From contig NZ_PJCF01000003.1 of assembly GCF_002835935.1 (NCBI RefSeq), positions 496,001 to 560,000 of the forward strand: a stretch of DNA of 64,000 nt. The letters run 5' to 3'. The notes under the pieces were generated by a model. It was not told where the DNA came from. It did not search any database and saw only the letters and a list, made by a program, of their open reading frames with translations. The position numbers and the translations under genes are program-made. The DNA is from Paraglaciecola sp. MB-3u-78 (lineage in GTDB: Bacteria > Pseudomonadota > Gammaproteobacteria > Enterobacterales > Alteromonadaceae). Positions 1 through 9,709 of the stretch are shown piece after piece. Every line of letters begins with the position of its first letter. The first letter of the stretch is position 1.

Positions 1-1
1 A

Positions 2-1393
2 CGAATTCAGTTATATCTATTGATTGTACCGCTATCTCCAGAGTACTTTAAGAAGCCAGATTGGGTGTTCAATAAAGCATCTATATTTTTCAATTTTGGT
101 GTAGATGGTGCCAATATTGGCGATAAAAAATATTATTGGGATGACATGAGTTTTGGTTCAAATTCCAAACGTCCCAGTGCAGACATTTTCGATAAAACTG
201 AGGGTAATGCGCTACAACAAATTGATTTACCTATTAATTTTGAACAGAAAAACGTTAACTATTTAGTCTCTGATTTCGGGGGAACATATACAACAATCGG
301 AGCCGACCCGAGTGGGCGTAAAGGTAATGTAGCCATCACTACTAAAAACGCATTTAGTGAATTATGGGCGGGGTCTACTATAGGTACTAACAGCGGTTTC
401 GCCAACGCAATTCCTATCACTAGAACAAACAGTACCTTAACCGTTTGGGTTTATTCATCTGATGCAGGAATTCCTGTACTTTTGAAGTTGGAAAATAATT
501 ATGATGTCCGTTACAGTGCAGAAACTCAAACAAAAACAACAAAATCTAATACATGGGAGCCCATGATATTTGATTTTAATACCGCCAATTCATATAATGT
601 AGCTTTAAGTTATGCTGAACTTTGGAAAGGTTTTGGAGGATGGTATTTTACTTCCTTATTAATCTTTTTATGTTGGGCAGCTTCCTATCATGGTATCAAA
701 TACGCAATGTTATTCCAGCTCGAAAGAGATGAAGCAACAGGTCAAGCTCAACAAGCTAAACTGCTTAGTCTAGAAGCTTCAGAAGCGGCAAAAGAAGCGC
801 AGTTACAAATGCTACGTTATCAATTAAACCCCCATTTTATGTTTAATACTCTTAATGCAATTTATGCCTTAATTAAATTGGGTGATCAAGACCAGGCTAA
901 AGATATGGTCTCTAAACTTGGGAAGTTTTTGCGTTACCCACTCAACAATGATAACAATCAGTTAGTCAGTTTATCTGAGGAATTGGAAGCAATTTACTTG
1001 TATTTAGATATTGAAAAAGTACGCTTTGGTAATCGATTAACCATTAAAACCGACATTGAGCCTGTGGCTAGCTTATTTCTGGTGCCTAGCTTAATACTTC
1101 AACCTCTGGTTGAGAATGCGATTAAGTACGCAGTGGCTAAACAAGAAAATGGCGGTACTATTACGATCACTGGAAAAGTTAGAAAAAAACAGCTTATATT
1201 GACTGTCAGTGACGATGGTCCCGGTGCAGATTTATTTAACGGCAAGTTAACTAGCAAGATTGGCATTGGGTTACGCAATACCCAACAGCGCTTAGAAACA
1301 TTATTCGGTGCTAAACATTCATTCTCATTGGAAAATGTAGTACCTCATGGTTTTCGAATTGTAATGTGTTTACCAACTCGTAAAAGGTTGTAA
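2..1393 (+). CDS. Chimeric protein: glucanase accessory module fused to LytS-type histidine kinase (5' end outside window)
   Basis: The frame is open to the left edge, so the true start lies upstream; positions below count from the TTG at 20. Residues 1-46 end with KKYYWDDMSFG, the typical close of a carbohydrate-binding-type beta-sandwich found at the C-terminus of Alteromonadales laminarinases and agarases. A second copy of the same module starts near residue 68 and stops near 188 (TWEPMIFDFNTA), about 30 residues short. From about residue 192 the protein is a LytS/YehU-type kinase: one membrane segment (about 208-231), a short coiled coil, the His-kinase box RYQLNPHFMFNTLN (266-279, phospho-His in NPHF), the N box VENAIKY (364-370), DDGPG (398-402) and GIGLRNTQQRL. 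The LytTR regulator follows after 6 bases, which is the usual pairing. I infer a deletion that joined a secreted glucanase gene to the kinase gene while keeping frame. Whether a signal peptide survives upstream cannot be seen. Confidence 0.8.
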   Translation, partial: RIQLYLLIVPLSPEYFKKPDWVFNKASIFFNFGVDGANIGDKKYYWDDMSFGSNSKRPSADIFDKTEGNALQQIDLPINFEQKNVNYLVSDFGGTYTTIGADPSGRKGNVAITTKNAFSELWAGSTIGTNSGFANAIPITRTNSTLTVWVYSSDAGIPVLLKLENNYDVRYSAETQTKTTKSNTWEPMIFDFNTANSYNVALSYAELWKGFGGWYFTSLLIFLCWAASYHGIKYAMLFQLERDEATGQAQQAKLLSLEASEAAKEAQLQMLRYQLNPHFMFNTLNAIYALIKLGDQDQAKDMVSKLGKFLRYPLNNDNNQLVSLSEELEAIYLYLDIEKVRFGNRLTIKTDIEPVASLFLVPSLILQPLVENAIKYAVAKQENGGTITITGKVRKKQLILTVSDDGPGADLFNGKLTSKIGIGLRNTQQRLETLFGAKHSFSLENVVPHGFRIVMCLPTRKRL

Positions 1394-1399
1394 AAAAAC

Positions 1400-2230
1400 A
1401 TGCTCAAGTTAAAGACTATTATTGTGGATGATGAATATTTAGCTCGACGTTTGCTCAAAGCCAATTTAACTGACATAGCAGAAATCGAATTAGTCGCGGA
1501 ATGTGAAAATGGCCGTCAGGTATTAGAGGCTGTATCGAACCATAACCCAGATTTAATTTTTATGGACATCCAAATGCCTGGTATGAATGGTATCGAAGTA
1601 GTAAAAGCGATACCCGTGAACAACATGCCTATGATTATTTTTACTACCGCTTATGACCAATATGCGGTATCAGCGTTTGATATTAATGCAGTAGATTATT
1701 TATTAAAACCACTAGATGAAAAGCAGGTGGAAAGAGCGGTCCAAAGGGCTGTGCTAGAATATTCATCAAAACGCGCCCTTGGTGATATTAAACAACACCT
1801 ATTAGATGCTTTGGGGCAAATTGGACACTCACCATCACCTGCCCCAATAGTCAACATACCAAGTAAGTTAGTGCCGGATGAGAGTCATCATTACCCCGAA
1901 AAATTATTCATTAAAGACGGCGACACCATAACCTTAATTAGTATGAAAGATATCGATTGGGTCGATGCAGCAGGCGATTATATGTGTGTTCATAGTGATG
2001 GAATTACGCATGTGATGCGCAGCACCATGAAGGATTTGCTTGTACAGCTTGATCCTCAAATGTTTAAGCGAATTCATCGCTCTACTATTATTAATTTAGC
2101 AAAAATAAAACGTGTCACCAAACATTCAAAAGGAAAGTTTTTTGTTTATCTTGGCTGTGGTGAACAGCTAATGGTTAGTCGTAGTTTTGGTAGTGTCATA
2201 AAACAGTACCTTACCAATAAAGTGAAATAA
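1400..2230 (+). CDS. LytTR-family response regulator
   Basis: A 276-residue LytR/AlgR-type response regulator. The receiver domain (about 4-120) has the acidic pair D10/D11, the phospho-acceptor D56 in FMDIQMPG, T82/T83 and K103 in LLKPLDE. A variable linker (about 125-170) leads to a LytTR DNA-binding domain (about 170-274) with the core KRIHRSTIINL. It starts 6 bases after the kinase stop, so the two are probably cotranscribed and the kinase is its phosphodonor. The receiver looks intact. If the fused kinase is dead, this regulator would be an orphan. The target promoter is not evident. Confidence 0.93.
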   Translation: MLKLKTIIVDDEYLARRLLKANLTDIAEIELVAECENGRQVLEAVSNHNPDLIFMDIQMPGMNGIEVVKAIPVNNMPMIIFTTAYDQYAVSAFDINAVDYLLKPLDEKQVERAVQRAVLEYSSKRALGDIKQHLLDALGQIGHSPSPAPIVNIPSKLVPDESHHYPEKLFIKDGDTITLISMKDIDWVDAAGDYMCVHSDGITHVMRSTMKDLLVQLDPQMFKRIHRSTIINLAKIKRVTKHSKGKFFVYLGCGEQLMVSRSFGSVIKQYLTNKVK

Positions 2231-2478
2231 ATACGTAGCTAGTAGGATATTTATTACGCATAATAAAGTTTATTCAATTACATCTGATATTGAACAGAAC
2301 AAATCTCAAATTTTCTATTTAACCTCAATCCTATAAATCCTATATTTAAAGAGGGGTAAATTTTAATTACTTGTTCCACAAGACAGTGGTTTGTTTTATA
2401 CAATTGCGATTGATGAATTAAACAACGATATCATGATTATTAATAATAATTGAGCCATAATGTCAGTTTTAAGGAACC

Positions 2479-3171
2479 TTAGAGATTTACAGAAATTTTG
2501 ATTAGGTCACCATCCGCAGCGTATTTAGCTACACTGGTCAATAGGTTATCGAACAGTTACTTCATTCGTTTTTCATCTGCAAACACCGTAACCGTATCTA
2601 CCGAAGGCGCAAATTCAATGTTAATATTTTTTTCAGCTAACAGCGGATGATACCGCTGGGCTTCATTATGGAGTAGTGAAATAAGTTCAACCGACCCTTA
2701 CTATAATGCATGGTGCCTAAATCCGTTCTGGTCAGCTCATATAAATTGTCCAATAACTGTTCAAGTTCTTTCACTTCTTCATTAGCCGATTGAATACGCT
2801 CTATAGACAAAGCTCTTACGCCATCTAACATAGCTACTATTTTACCTTTTAATACCGCCACTGGGGTGCGTAACTCATGGGAAATATCTGCTATCCAACG
2901 TTTTCTGGCTTGTTCATTTTTGATCCAATGTTGTCGCCAGTTCATTAAAGTCTCGTCTAACAAAGCAAACTTACCCCGCAGGTGAAGGCTCTTTGTGCAT
3001 AAACAACTTCGCGTCTCTATCATTTGCTTGAAACTCCGGCGCTTTTGGCTGAGCAGCACCTAGAGGATTTTGTCTATCTGGAGGGGGGCGACCATCTCGA
3101 GGTGGTTTACCACTAAAGCCTGGCAGTTGAAACTCTGTATTTATTCGTTTTTTTATTTTTACTTCAAACAA
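2479..3171 (-). pseudogene. BaeS-like sensor histidine kinase relic
   Basis: Read on the minus strand in pieces. 3171-2971 gives a Pro/Gly-rich periplasmic-type segment (GKPPRDGRPPPDRQNP) ending FMHKEPSPAG. Another frame (3059 to about 2700) gives KFALLDETL, NEQARKRWIADISHELRTP (HisKA with the phospho-His) and a long helix ending YELTRTDLGTMHYSKG. Near 2700 the homology moves to a third frame: VELISLLHNEAQRYHPLLAE, then a TAA stop inside DEKRMK*LFDNLL, and it ends at 2479 before the catalytic ATPase motifs. I therefore count two frameshifts, one nonsense codon, loss of the membrane/HAMP region and loss of the 3' end. It resembles BaeS of envelope-stress systems. No partner regulator remains beside it. 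It cannot make a working kinase. Confidence 0.75.
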
Positions 3172-3180
3172 AAAATGGTG

Positions 3181-5246
3181 TCAGGGTATCGTCAAATCAA
3201 ACTTATAAGCATTGCCAATGACGTAGTCATTACCATCTGGCACTATCGAAAATTCAGCACGGGAAAAACCACTCGAAAGTGAGGGCGTCAGACTTTCCAA
3301 AGTCAACTCAACGCTTGATTGCCCTTGAGCAATCACGCTTTCTCCAAGCAGTTTATTTAGACGGGAATCGTTCGCATCATAGAGCGACACTTCATAAAGG
3401 ACTTCCAATGATTCGGTGGTCGTCCCTGTGCGCGAAAGCCTAACACCGGCATCGTTTGTCTGCGCTCCCACCTCTATCAGCATAAAATCAGGATCATTGG
3501 AGGCTTTAATACGCACGGGGTCGACACCTAACATGTACACATTGACGTCGTTGTACATGGTAAAGCTGGAGATATAAAAACTGCCACGGCTATCCCATGA
3601 ATCATATCCAGTAATAAATTGCTGGGTTGCCGAAACGTTATCCAAATCACTGATTTTGGCTAATTCAGAGGCCTGGCCACTGGCAATATCGTACTCCCAA
3701 ATGGCGTTTGGAGAACTTGTATCGCTGACTCCCATATAGATTTTTTCGCCATCTGCGGATAATTGAAAAACCCAAATTTTAGGAGTGCCTTCAACGCCTA
3801 TGAAATTGGGCTTCCCGATAAAACTCCAGCTCCCGTCGGCGTCGACAAAGCGGTAGATATTGCCTTGATCATCGGCCGTATAAAGTATCTCATTAGCTCT
3901 ATCCCACTGCCCGACTTCCATGGCATTGGGTCCTTGTAAAGGAAAATCATCCAGCTGCCCAAAGCCACTTTCTGGGTCGTAGTACCAGATATTGTTAAAT
4001 ATATCGGGGGACTCCCCACGTTTCCACTGGGCACGAGCCGAGCCAGCGCTGATATATACACGACCACGGGAATCTACCCACATGAAACGATTGGTGTAAA
4101 CAAAATCAGACCACTCAACGGGACTGCCCAGAATGGTAGTTTCGCTGCCCGCAATATCGTAACGAAGCAACCTGTTCTCCGGAACTGACATGCCATACAG
4201 CAGATTGTTTTTTTCATCTTTTTGGATACTGACGATTTGCACAGTAGCGGCGCCAACACCATCAGGCTCTACTGCACTCAAATCTAAAAATTTGTTTTCA
4301 ATAATATCGTAGCCATACCAATGGAACCCGCGGGTATTCAAAAAATTAAAATCCATAGAAGAACTATCAAGGGTAGCCAGATAGACCCGTCCGTCATGAT
4401 GAAGCGGGCGGTTTCTCTAGGTAGCCAGTTATCTGCAGCTTCAGACGCTGTTCGCGCATCACCCACCCAACGCAACACGTTATCTTCCTGATACATGCGA
4501 TATAGCATTGAGTTGTTTATGTGATCATGACCCAAAATATAAATCTCTCCATTAACATCCGATCCTACCGCTAACCAACATTGGTCCGGTCTATCACCAT
4601 TGGGTGAATTAGGCAGTTGCCATACCGTAACGCCATCGATATTGCCTGCTCGTGGTTCATCGGAGGGTACAGACACAGACACAAGCTCAACATCGGCATC
4701 AACGGCTGCAAACTCAATCCAATTGATATTGAAATCACCACCTATCACATCCAAACGAAGGGTCTGAGTCCCGCCTGGCTCAACAACAATAGTAGCGATA
4801 GAATTTGTGACAAAAACCTGCCATCCACCAGTATTGGACACGCTATCGCTGCTGATCACTTGCCCATCAAGTGCCAGATTATAGCTGCCAGTTAATACCT
4901 GAGAGGCTACCCGAGTTGTTACTGTATATTCCCCTGCACTAAGATTAACGTCATACTCAAGCCATTCTCCCGCTGCGGTCCAGCTGATGTGGAAGCCGCC
5001 ACCTGTATCGTCTGTCGCCTCTATGTCAACATCATCATTTCGGTAAGCACCTCCAGTATTACCAGCGTCAGAATCACTGAAAGCCACGTAATCTTCCGCT
5101 TGCACAATCAGAGCTGAAACCGGTTCAGAGGTTGGGGGCGGAGTGGGAGTTGGTTCGGGCGCCGCTTCTCCACCAGAACCACCACAGGCCATCAGCCCAA
5201 TGCACATCACGGGCACTACCAGACCCAAACGAACAGCATGTATCAT
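3181..5246 (-). pseudogene. CBM6 plus beta-propeller lipoprotein, split by one frameshift
   Basis: Start chosen at 5246 because AAGGA lies 7 bases upstream of ATG. This gives a signal peptide with lipobox GLMAC (lipid Cys about residue 21), a Pro/Thr linker, and a CBM6-like domain (IVQAEDYVAFSDSDAGNTGG to NINWIEFAAVDADVE). A propeller region of roughly 500 residues with repeated W/Y-D-P strands follows. The upstream frame runs into a hydrophobic tail and stop at 4338. The downstream frame is open from 4356, and its extension upstream reads RPLHHDGRVYLATLDSSSMD, which continues the protein. A one-base loss near 4402-4412 explains both. The product would be an outer-membrane lipoprotein binding a polysaccharide. 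It may be a genuine lesion or a single-base sequencing error. Both halves look otherwise well preserved. Confidence 0.72.
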
Positions 5247-5518
5247 CAAGTATTCCTTAATCAAAAATTTATTCATCACAATGTCAACCCGGCGAATTGC
5301 CAGACGGGGTTGCTTGGTATCTGAAACGGCAAGCACAAAAGCCCATCTCTTTCTCAATCTATCTTGATTCAGATTAAGCGCGCAGGGGTCGACCGTCTCA
5401 TCAAGGTCATTGTTACTGGTAGGGTTGTCCACTGCTGAGACAATGCAAGCTTGCGCGACAAAAACTCCACCATTGCACTGCTAAACTAAGCTACTGACCA
5501 ATAAATCACACAAACTGC

Positions 5519-5700
5519 GAGTATAGGTAAAATAAAACGTCATTTTTCCTAAAATAAAAATTCATGATGCCCTATATTTCCCATATTGACATCTATTTTA
5601 CATTCTTAGGGGAGTGAAAGTCGGCTGTTTTTCGTCTATTACTCAACTGTTTTCACGTAATTCAGAATTCAAGACAAGGGCCTCCCACTGTTGTGCAAAT
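5519..5700 (+). repeat. Dispersed repeat R1, copy 1 (left part only)
   Basis: Begins GAGTATAGGTAAAATAAAAC and contains GGAGTGAAAGTCGGC, GTCTATTACTCAACTGTTTT and CCCACTGTTGTGC. The same order of blocks occurs at 9976-10239 (same strand) and 42562-42832 (opposite strand). Similarity stops at about 5700, where the IS91 relic coding sequence takes over. The last codons of that relic (ending 5662) are made from repeat sequence. Confidence 0.85.
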
Positions 5701-6290
5701 CGGCTTTCCTGTCAATTTGTAGATGCTCGCTATAACTTTAACCGCAACACCGCATTGCTCACAGGTTTCAATGTCGATGTTAAAAACCCGTTTAAGTCTT
5801 TGCGCCCAGGTCATCGACTGGTGCTTTTGTGCCCGTGTTTTTTTCTGCCCTGTCGGCAATGCTTGTTTAGCCTTATTTCGTAAGGACGGCGTTATTGTCA
5901 CGCGGTGCCCACTGCTTGGTGGAGGGCCACCCCGTACAAATACACCGGGAATGAATTTTGACAACAATAGGTTGCCCGAAGGGTGAGAAACAAGGAGGTT
6001 TCTCATCTAAACGCGTCAGATTAACTCTGGGTTTGGGCACCAGTGCCGCTAAACGGGCAATAAAATCCAGAGGCTCAAAGATTACATGACTGTCCCGGTC
6101 ACCGGTGGTGCCGTCACGGTAGGGTGTTTTGAGTGGGTAGCGCACCTTGCCGTAACTCGTTATTGCCAACCTTTTTTCTGATACCCCAGAGCGGGACTCT
6201 TTTCAAAATAAGTAACGGCACAGCCTTTCGAGTTTACCCCTATCCTGTGCATTGCTCATGACACCTGCATGGAGACTTAAGCCTGCCACA
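5662..6290 (-). pseudogene. IS91-family transposase relic (C-terminal half)
   Basis: Minus-strand pieces in more than one frame match the C-terminal part of IS91-type (Y2) transposases. From 6290 down: AGLSLHAGVMSNAQDR, GKLERLCRYLF followed by a TGA, VRYPLKTPYRDGTT, HVIFEPLDFIARLAALVP with KPRVNLTR, then MTWAQRLKRVFNIDIETC with a paired Cys (EQCG). There is at least one in-frame stop, and a frame change near 5990. The short extra stretch GDRDS after DGTT looks like a small duplication. The normal C-terminus is replaced by sequence of repeat R1. Not functional. Confidence 0.85.
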
Positions 6291-6461
6291 TTTGCGGCAC
6301 ACGGCCTGACGCAAGCCCTTGCTCTGCCATAGGTGCAAGCACTTATGTGGTTATTTTTGGTAAACTCTGCTAATCGAGAAATACTGCTTTGGTACTGCTT
6401 CCAATCTTTGATGTAACAAGTCCAGAATATAGTCTATCATCGGTCAGTAGCCACAGGTTCG

Positions 6462-6921
6462 CATGAGCCAACCGGCGATTTGCTATGGTGACCAACTTCA
6501 TCGCAACTAACTCTGCCAATCCTTTATTCAGTGTAAGTTTACATGGTTTTGGCCGTTTTGCTCGCTCCCATGCGTCTATATCTGCCTTATTCGCCCTATA
6601 TAGTGTGCAGCAACCATTACGATTGCCCCCTCTGGAAATCGTCGAGGCAGAGCGATAGAGTTATTTTGCAAGCTCACGGATAGAAAACTGTGATGATAGC
6701 CCGCGAGAAATCTCCTCTCGCTCCTGAGTCGTTAGGCATCAAGCCGATCTTGTTTTATCAGGGGTCTTGTATACCCCCATTTTAGCTAATATTCCTTGAA
6801 TGCTAGAATGAAATCTATCAAAGAACTTAGCGATATCATTTAATGAATCACCTAGTTGATATCGTGCCCAAATTATCGCCCGCTGCTGTGGATTATAATA
6901 AATTCTTTTTCTCTGTTTCAT
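6462..6921 (-). pseudogene. IS30-family transposase relic (N-terminal part)
   Basis: From ATG 6921 the frame reads KQRKRIYYNPQQRAIIWARY, then FFDRFHSSIQGILAKMG, the typical IS30 N-terminal helix-turn-helix. The ORF ends at 6739. Downstream, a neighbouring frame carries EREEISRGLSSQFSIRELAK, a TAA, then LYRSASTISR and WERAKRPKPCKLTLNK, and further on QIAGWL. All are ordered IS30 blocks. The DDE catalytic region is missing. It sits between two IS91 fragments of opposite orientation, as if it had inserted into older IS debris. 6291-6461 beyond it holds only short unreadable IS-like debris. Confidence 0.8.
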
Positions 6922-6965
6922 GACAACGCATCCACTTTATTCAAGTATAGCGTTTCATTGACCGA

Positions 6966-7319
6966 TTGAGTTCACAGGCAATACAGGCCATTCAGGCAAT
7001 CGAGAGAAGCGCACAATATAAACGCCATCGCCCAGAAACCACGCTACTCTATCAGTTGGTCGAACGATACTACCCTGACTTTACAGCAAGCTTAGCAGAG
7101 CAAGGCAGGTGCTTACCCAAATATGTTGAGCGTGAATTTGATGAGTTCCTGCGTTGCGGTCGACTTGAGCACTGTTTCTTACGAGTCGTCTGCGGTGACT
7201 GTAAACATGAGAAGTTAATCGCATATAGTTGCAAGCGTAGAGGATTTTGCCCCAGTTGTGGTGCCAGCCGAATGGCCAAAAGTACAGCATTGCTGGTAGA
7301 TGATGTGCTACGCCAGTAA
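6966..7319 (+). pseudogene. IS91-family transposase relic (N-terminal zinc domain)
   Basis: A 117-codon frame from a non-ATG start matches the Tnp zinc-binding N-terminus of IS91 transposases: RPETTLLYQLVERYYPDF, REFDEFLRCGRLEHCFLRV, CGDCKHEKLIAYSCKRRGFC and PSCGASRMAKSTALLVD. The two CxxC pairs expected for zinc binding are intact. It stops at 7319 with no catalytic domain following. It runs opposite to the C-terminal relic at 5662-6290, so the two are either parts of different copies or were separated by an inversion. Confidence 0.82.
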
Positions 7320-7383
7320 CTGGATTAGGAGTACCTAATTCGCCATTGGGCTAAACTAAAGGAGTTTATTACCGTTGATGCGA

Positions 7384-7492
7384 GCCGGTGACCGACGCGA
7401 CCGTCCAGAATTCGAAACAACGCAGCAAAATTTCAATTGGGTTGCACCACACGCCAGTTAGCAAGCTCTAAAGTCAAGAAAAATAAGATCTG
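7384..7492 (+). repeat. Dispersed repeat R2, short copy
   Basis: Shares GCCGGTGACCG, CGCGACCGTCCAGAATTCG and AAACAACGCAGCAAAATTTC with 9710-9767, and ACGCCAGTTAGCAAGCTCTA up to AAGATCTG with 9933-9976. The 163 or so bases lying between these blocks at 9768-9933 are absent here. Both joints fall in a TGCACC word, which suggests deletion between short direct repeats. It lies just past the 3' end of the GH17 gene. Confidence 0.85.
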
Positions 7493-7512
7493 TTGCTTTG
7501 ATTTTGAATGTT

Positions 7513-9432
7513 TTATTCCAACCATGCAATATTTCTTACTTCAATTGTGCTATCCGTTGGTGCACTGCCGCCTGATTCTCCATAAAGGTCTGCAATAGTA
7601 AACGGAGAATTCACGGTTTCTAAGTTAGCACTGCTAAAATTGGAAAATTCGCTCAGGTCAATTGTGTAGCTTTTCCATTGATCTGTAAGTGTGTAGCTAC
7701 CGTTATTAAAACGTACCCAGTGACTGGTGCCATTTCCTACGGTTGTTTGAAACCCCAAATAAAAGCCAAACATAGCATTGCCTTTGATCTCAAAGGTCAT
7801 TTTCGTCGAATTCGACAAATTACTAGTGTCTTGGTCAATGCCGACACCTGCACCCCAACCCCACGTTTTTGCCGAACTTGGGCTCGTGCCTATCGTTAAC
7901 ACACCAGTTTCATCGCTTACGCTAGCGGAAGCTGATCCTTCCCAACCGTAAGCAAAGCCACCTTCGTATAAAGATTCCCCCAATATAGTGAACTGGCCTT
8001 CCACAGGTACATTAACGACAGGCGCACTTGGTGGAGCGAAAACGTCATTCATCATTACAGCTTGATTACCACCATAACTCTTAACAATTTGGAGGCCACC
8101 TCGTTGTAAGTCATCAAACACACCGGCGTCTACCATATCCCATAATAAATACTTAGCTTCACCGGCTAAATTGATCAAACCAAAGTTCTTTTCAGGATGA
8201 GAGGCAGGGTTTTGCGTACCCGCTTTCCACTGCTCATCAAATGCTTCAAAAAAGAATAATGAAATCCCACTGCGATTAGACCAATCGCGCAGTGTATCGT
8301 GTGCTAGTTTTTGCTTGTATTCATCAGCCGCTGCGGACCCAGATGGACTAAAATCCTCACCACCAGGGCTCCCTTTGGTTGCCCAGCCGGTCTCGCCGAT
8401 ATGAATGGGTTTGTTAATGCCCAAGTTCAGCATATAAGATTGTGCCGCCATATATTGCTCAACAACACGGGCCTGAGAGCGGGTTATGGCAGCATCAATT
8501 TTTTCCACTGTACTTAGATCAGATTCCTGCGGGGGGACTTCCCAGAAATCAGAGGCGTGATGGGTGTCGTGAAATGGGTAAGTGTGCAAAGAAATATAAT
8601 CAACCGCTGCTATCAAAGCGTTTAGATCATCTAGCTGCCCAGATACTCTCGGGTCGGTGCCAGACCATACTGCGTGGTTGTCTGAACTGGTTATCCATAC
8701 GTCGTTTGGAATAGTTCCATCGGTTTTTAAGCCTTGTAGTTCATTGACATAATTGAGAATGACACGTACCGGAACATCATGGGCTTGCCAATCGACCATT
8801 GCTTCATTACCAATGGCTATTACTTTTATTATATCTGAATAGTTTTGTACCATTTCTATTGCTTTGTCGATTTCAGCCCGATTGTTAACAGAGTCTTCTA
8901 ACGCGTTATTAACAAAGTTGGTATACGACCCTTGCGCTTGAATCCAAACACCGAGCATGACGTACATTTCAAAGTCTGGGTCAGCTGCTTTTAACTCTTC
9001 AATAGCAACCAATAGATTAGCCGTGTCACTGTATCCTCGAGTGTTGTATGTGCGCAGTACTTTAATTCCTATCGCTTCTAGAATAAGCATGTCTTCTTTT
9101 AGCTGAGTAACACTTGGGACAGTTGCTTCCTCGCGTGTGGCCTCACGGAAAGGACCATAAGAAATCGCCAGTAAACTTGCGTTTCCTAAAATTTGTTCAC
9201 CGTCTTTAGATAAAGGCGCTTCGCTATCACTTACTGCAGCCTGAGGCGTTGGCTGCGGAAGCGGAAGCGGGGTTGGTGCGGGCTCTGGTTCAGGTTCAAG
9301 TTCAGGTTCTGGCAAGGGTGCCGACACAGGAATGACCGGTGTTAACTCGGGGGTATCGGAACCACCTGAGCAGGCAAACACGAATATTGATGCACATATC
9401 AATAAACATAATTTGAAATTACCATTTTTCAT
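7513..9432 (-). CDS. GH17-like beta-glucanase lipoprotein with C-terminal carbohydrate-binding-type module
   Basis: Start placed at 9432: AAGGA lies 8 bases upstream, and the protein then opens with a 20-residue signal peptide and lipobox VFAC (Cys21). The longer frame to 9558 has no signal. A Pro/Glu-rich linker leads to a TIM-barrel of glycoside hydrolase family 17: ISYGPFRE, VLRTYNTRG, the acid/base candidate E210 in IGNEAM, LHTYPF, and the nucleophile candidate E347 in IGETGW. The last 160 or so residues form a beta-sandwich module (GWGAGVGIDQ, SHWVRFNNGSYTL). The likely role is surface cleavage of beta-1,3-glucan such as laminarin. The gene is flanked by two same-direction copies of repeat R2 and has no operon partner. 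Confidence 0.88.
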   Translation of the reverse strand: MKNGNFKLCLLICASIFVFACSGGSDTPELTPVIPVSAPLPEPELEPEPEPAPTPLPLPQPTPQAAVSDSEAPLSKDGEQILGNASLLAISYGPFREATREEATVPSVTQLKEDMLILEAIGIKVLRTYNTRGYSDTANLLVAIEELKAADPDFEMYVMLGVWIQAQGSYTNFVNNALEDSVNNRAEIDKAIEMVQNYSDIIKVIAIGNEAMVDWQAHDVPVRVILNYVNELQGLKTDGTIPNDVWITSSDNHAVWSGTDPRVSGQLDDLNALIAAVDYISLHTYPFHDTHHASDFWEVPPQESDLSTVEKIDAAITRSQARVVEQYMAAQSYMLNLGINKPIHIGETGWATKGSPGGEDFSPSGSAAADEYKQKLAHDTLRDWSNRSGISLFFFEAFDEQWKAGTQNPASHPEKNFGLINLAGEAKYLLWDMVDAGVFDDLQRGGLQIVKSYGGNQAVMMNDVFAPPSAPVVNVPVEGQFTILGESLYEGGFAYGWEGSASASVSDETGVLTIGTSPSSAKTWGWGAGVGIDQDTSNLSNSTKMTFEIKGNAMFGFYLGFQTTVGNGTSHWVRFNNGSYTLTDQWKSYTIDLSEFSNFSSANLETVNSPFTIADLYGESGGSAPTDSTIEVRNIAWLE

Positions 9433-9709
9433 GAACATTATCCTTTTAAACCGCTGGCGGATTGTTGCGCATAAGGCTTTTGTTAGCGATGCCTTATGCT
9501 GACAAATTGTAAAATTATTGTTAATGTTAGTATGACTTTTTTTTATACTATTACTCAAGATAAATACGGCAGTGTGGGAAATTAGACCGATGAAGTGGAT
9601 TGGGCATCGAGCCTAGCTAAACATCTAAGAGCCAATGCTCTCTGAAACTTCTAGCGATAGGCAACTTGATAAACCCTATCACACCAGGAGTATGTCGTGG
9701 GCGCACAGG

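Noticed and set aside
5247-5432. N-terminal extension of the CBM6 lipoprotein to 5432
   Set aside because: A signal peptide and ribosome site at 5246 make the shorter start far better; the extension has no signal or domain.
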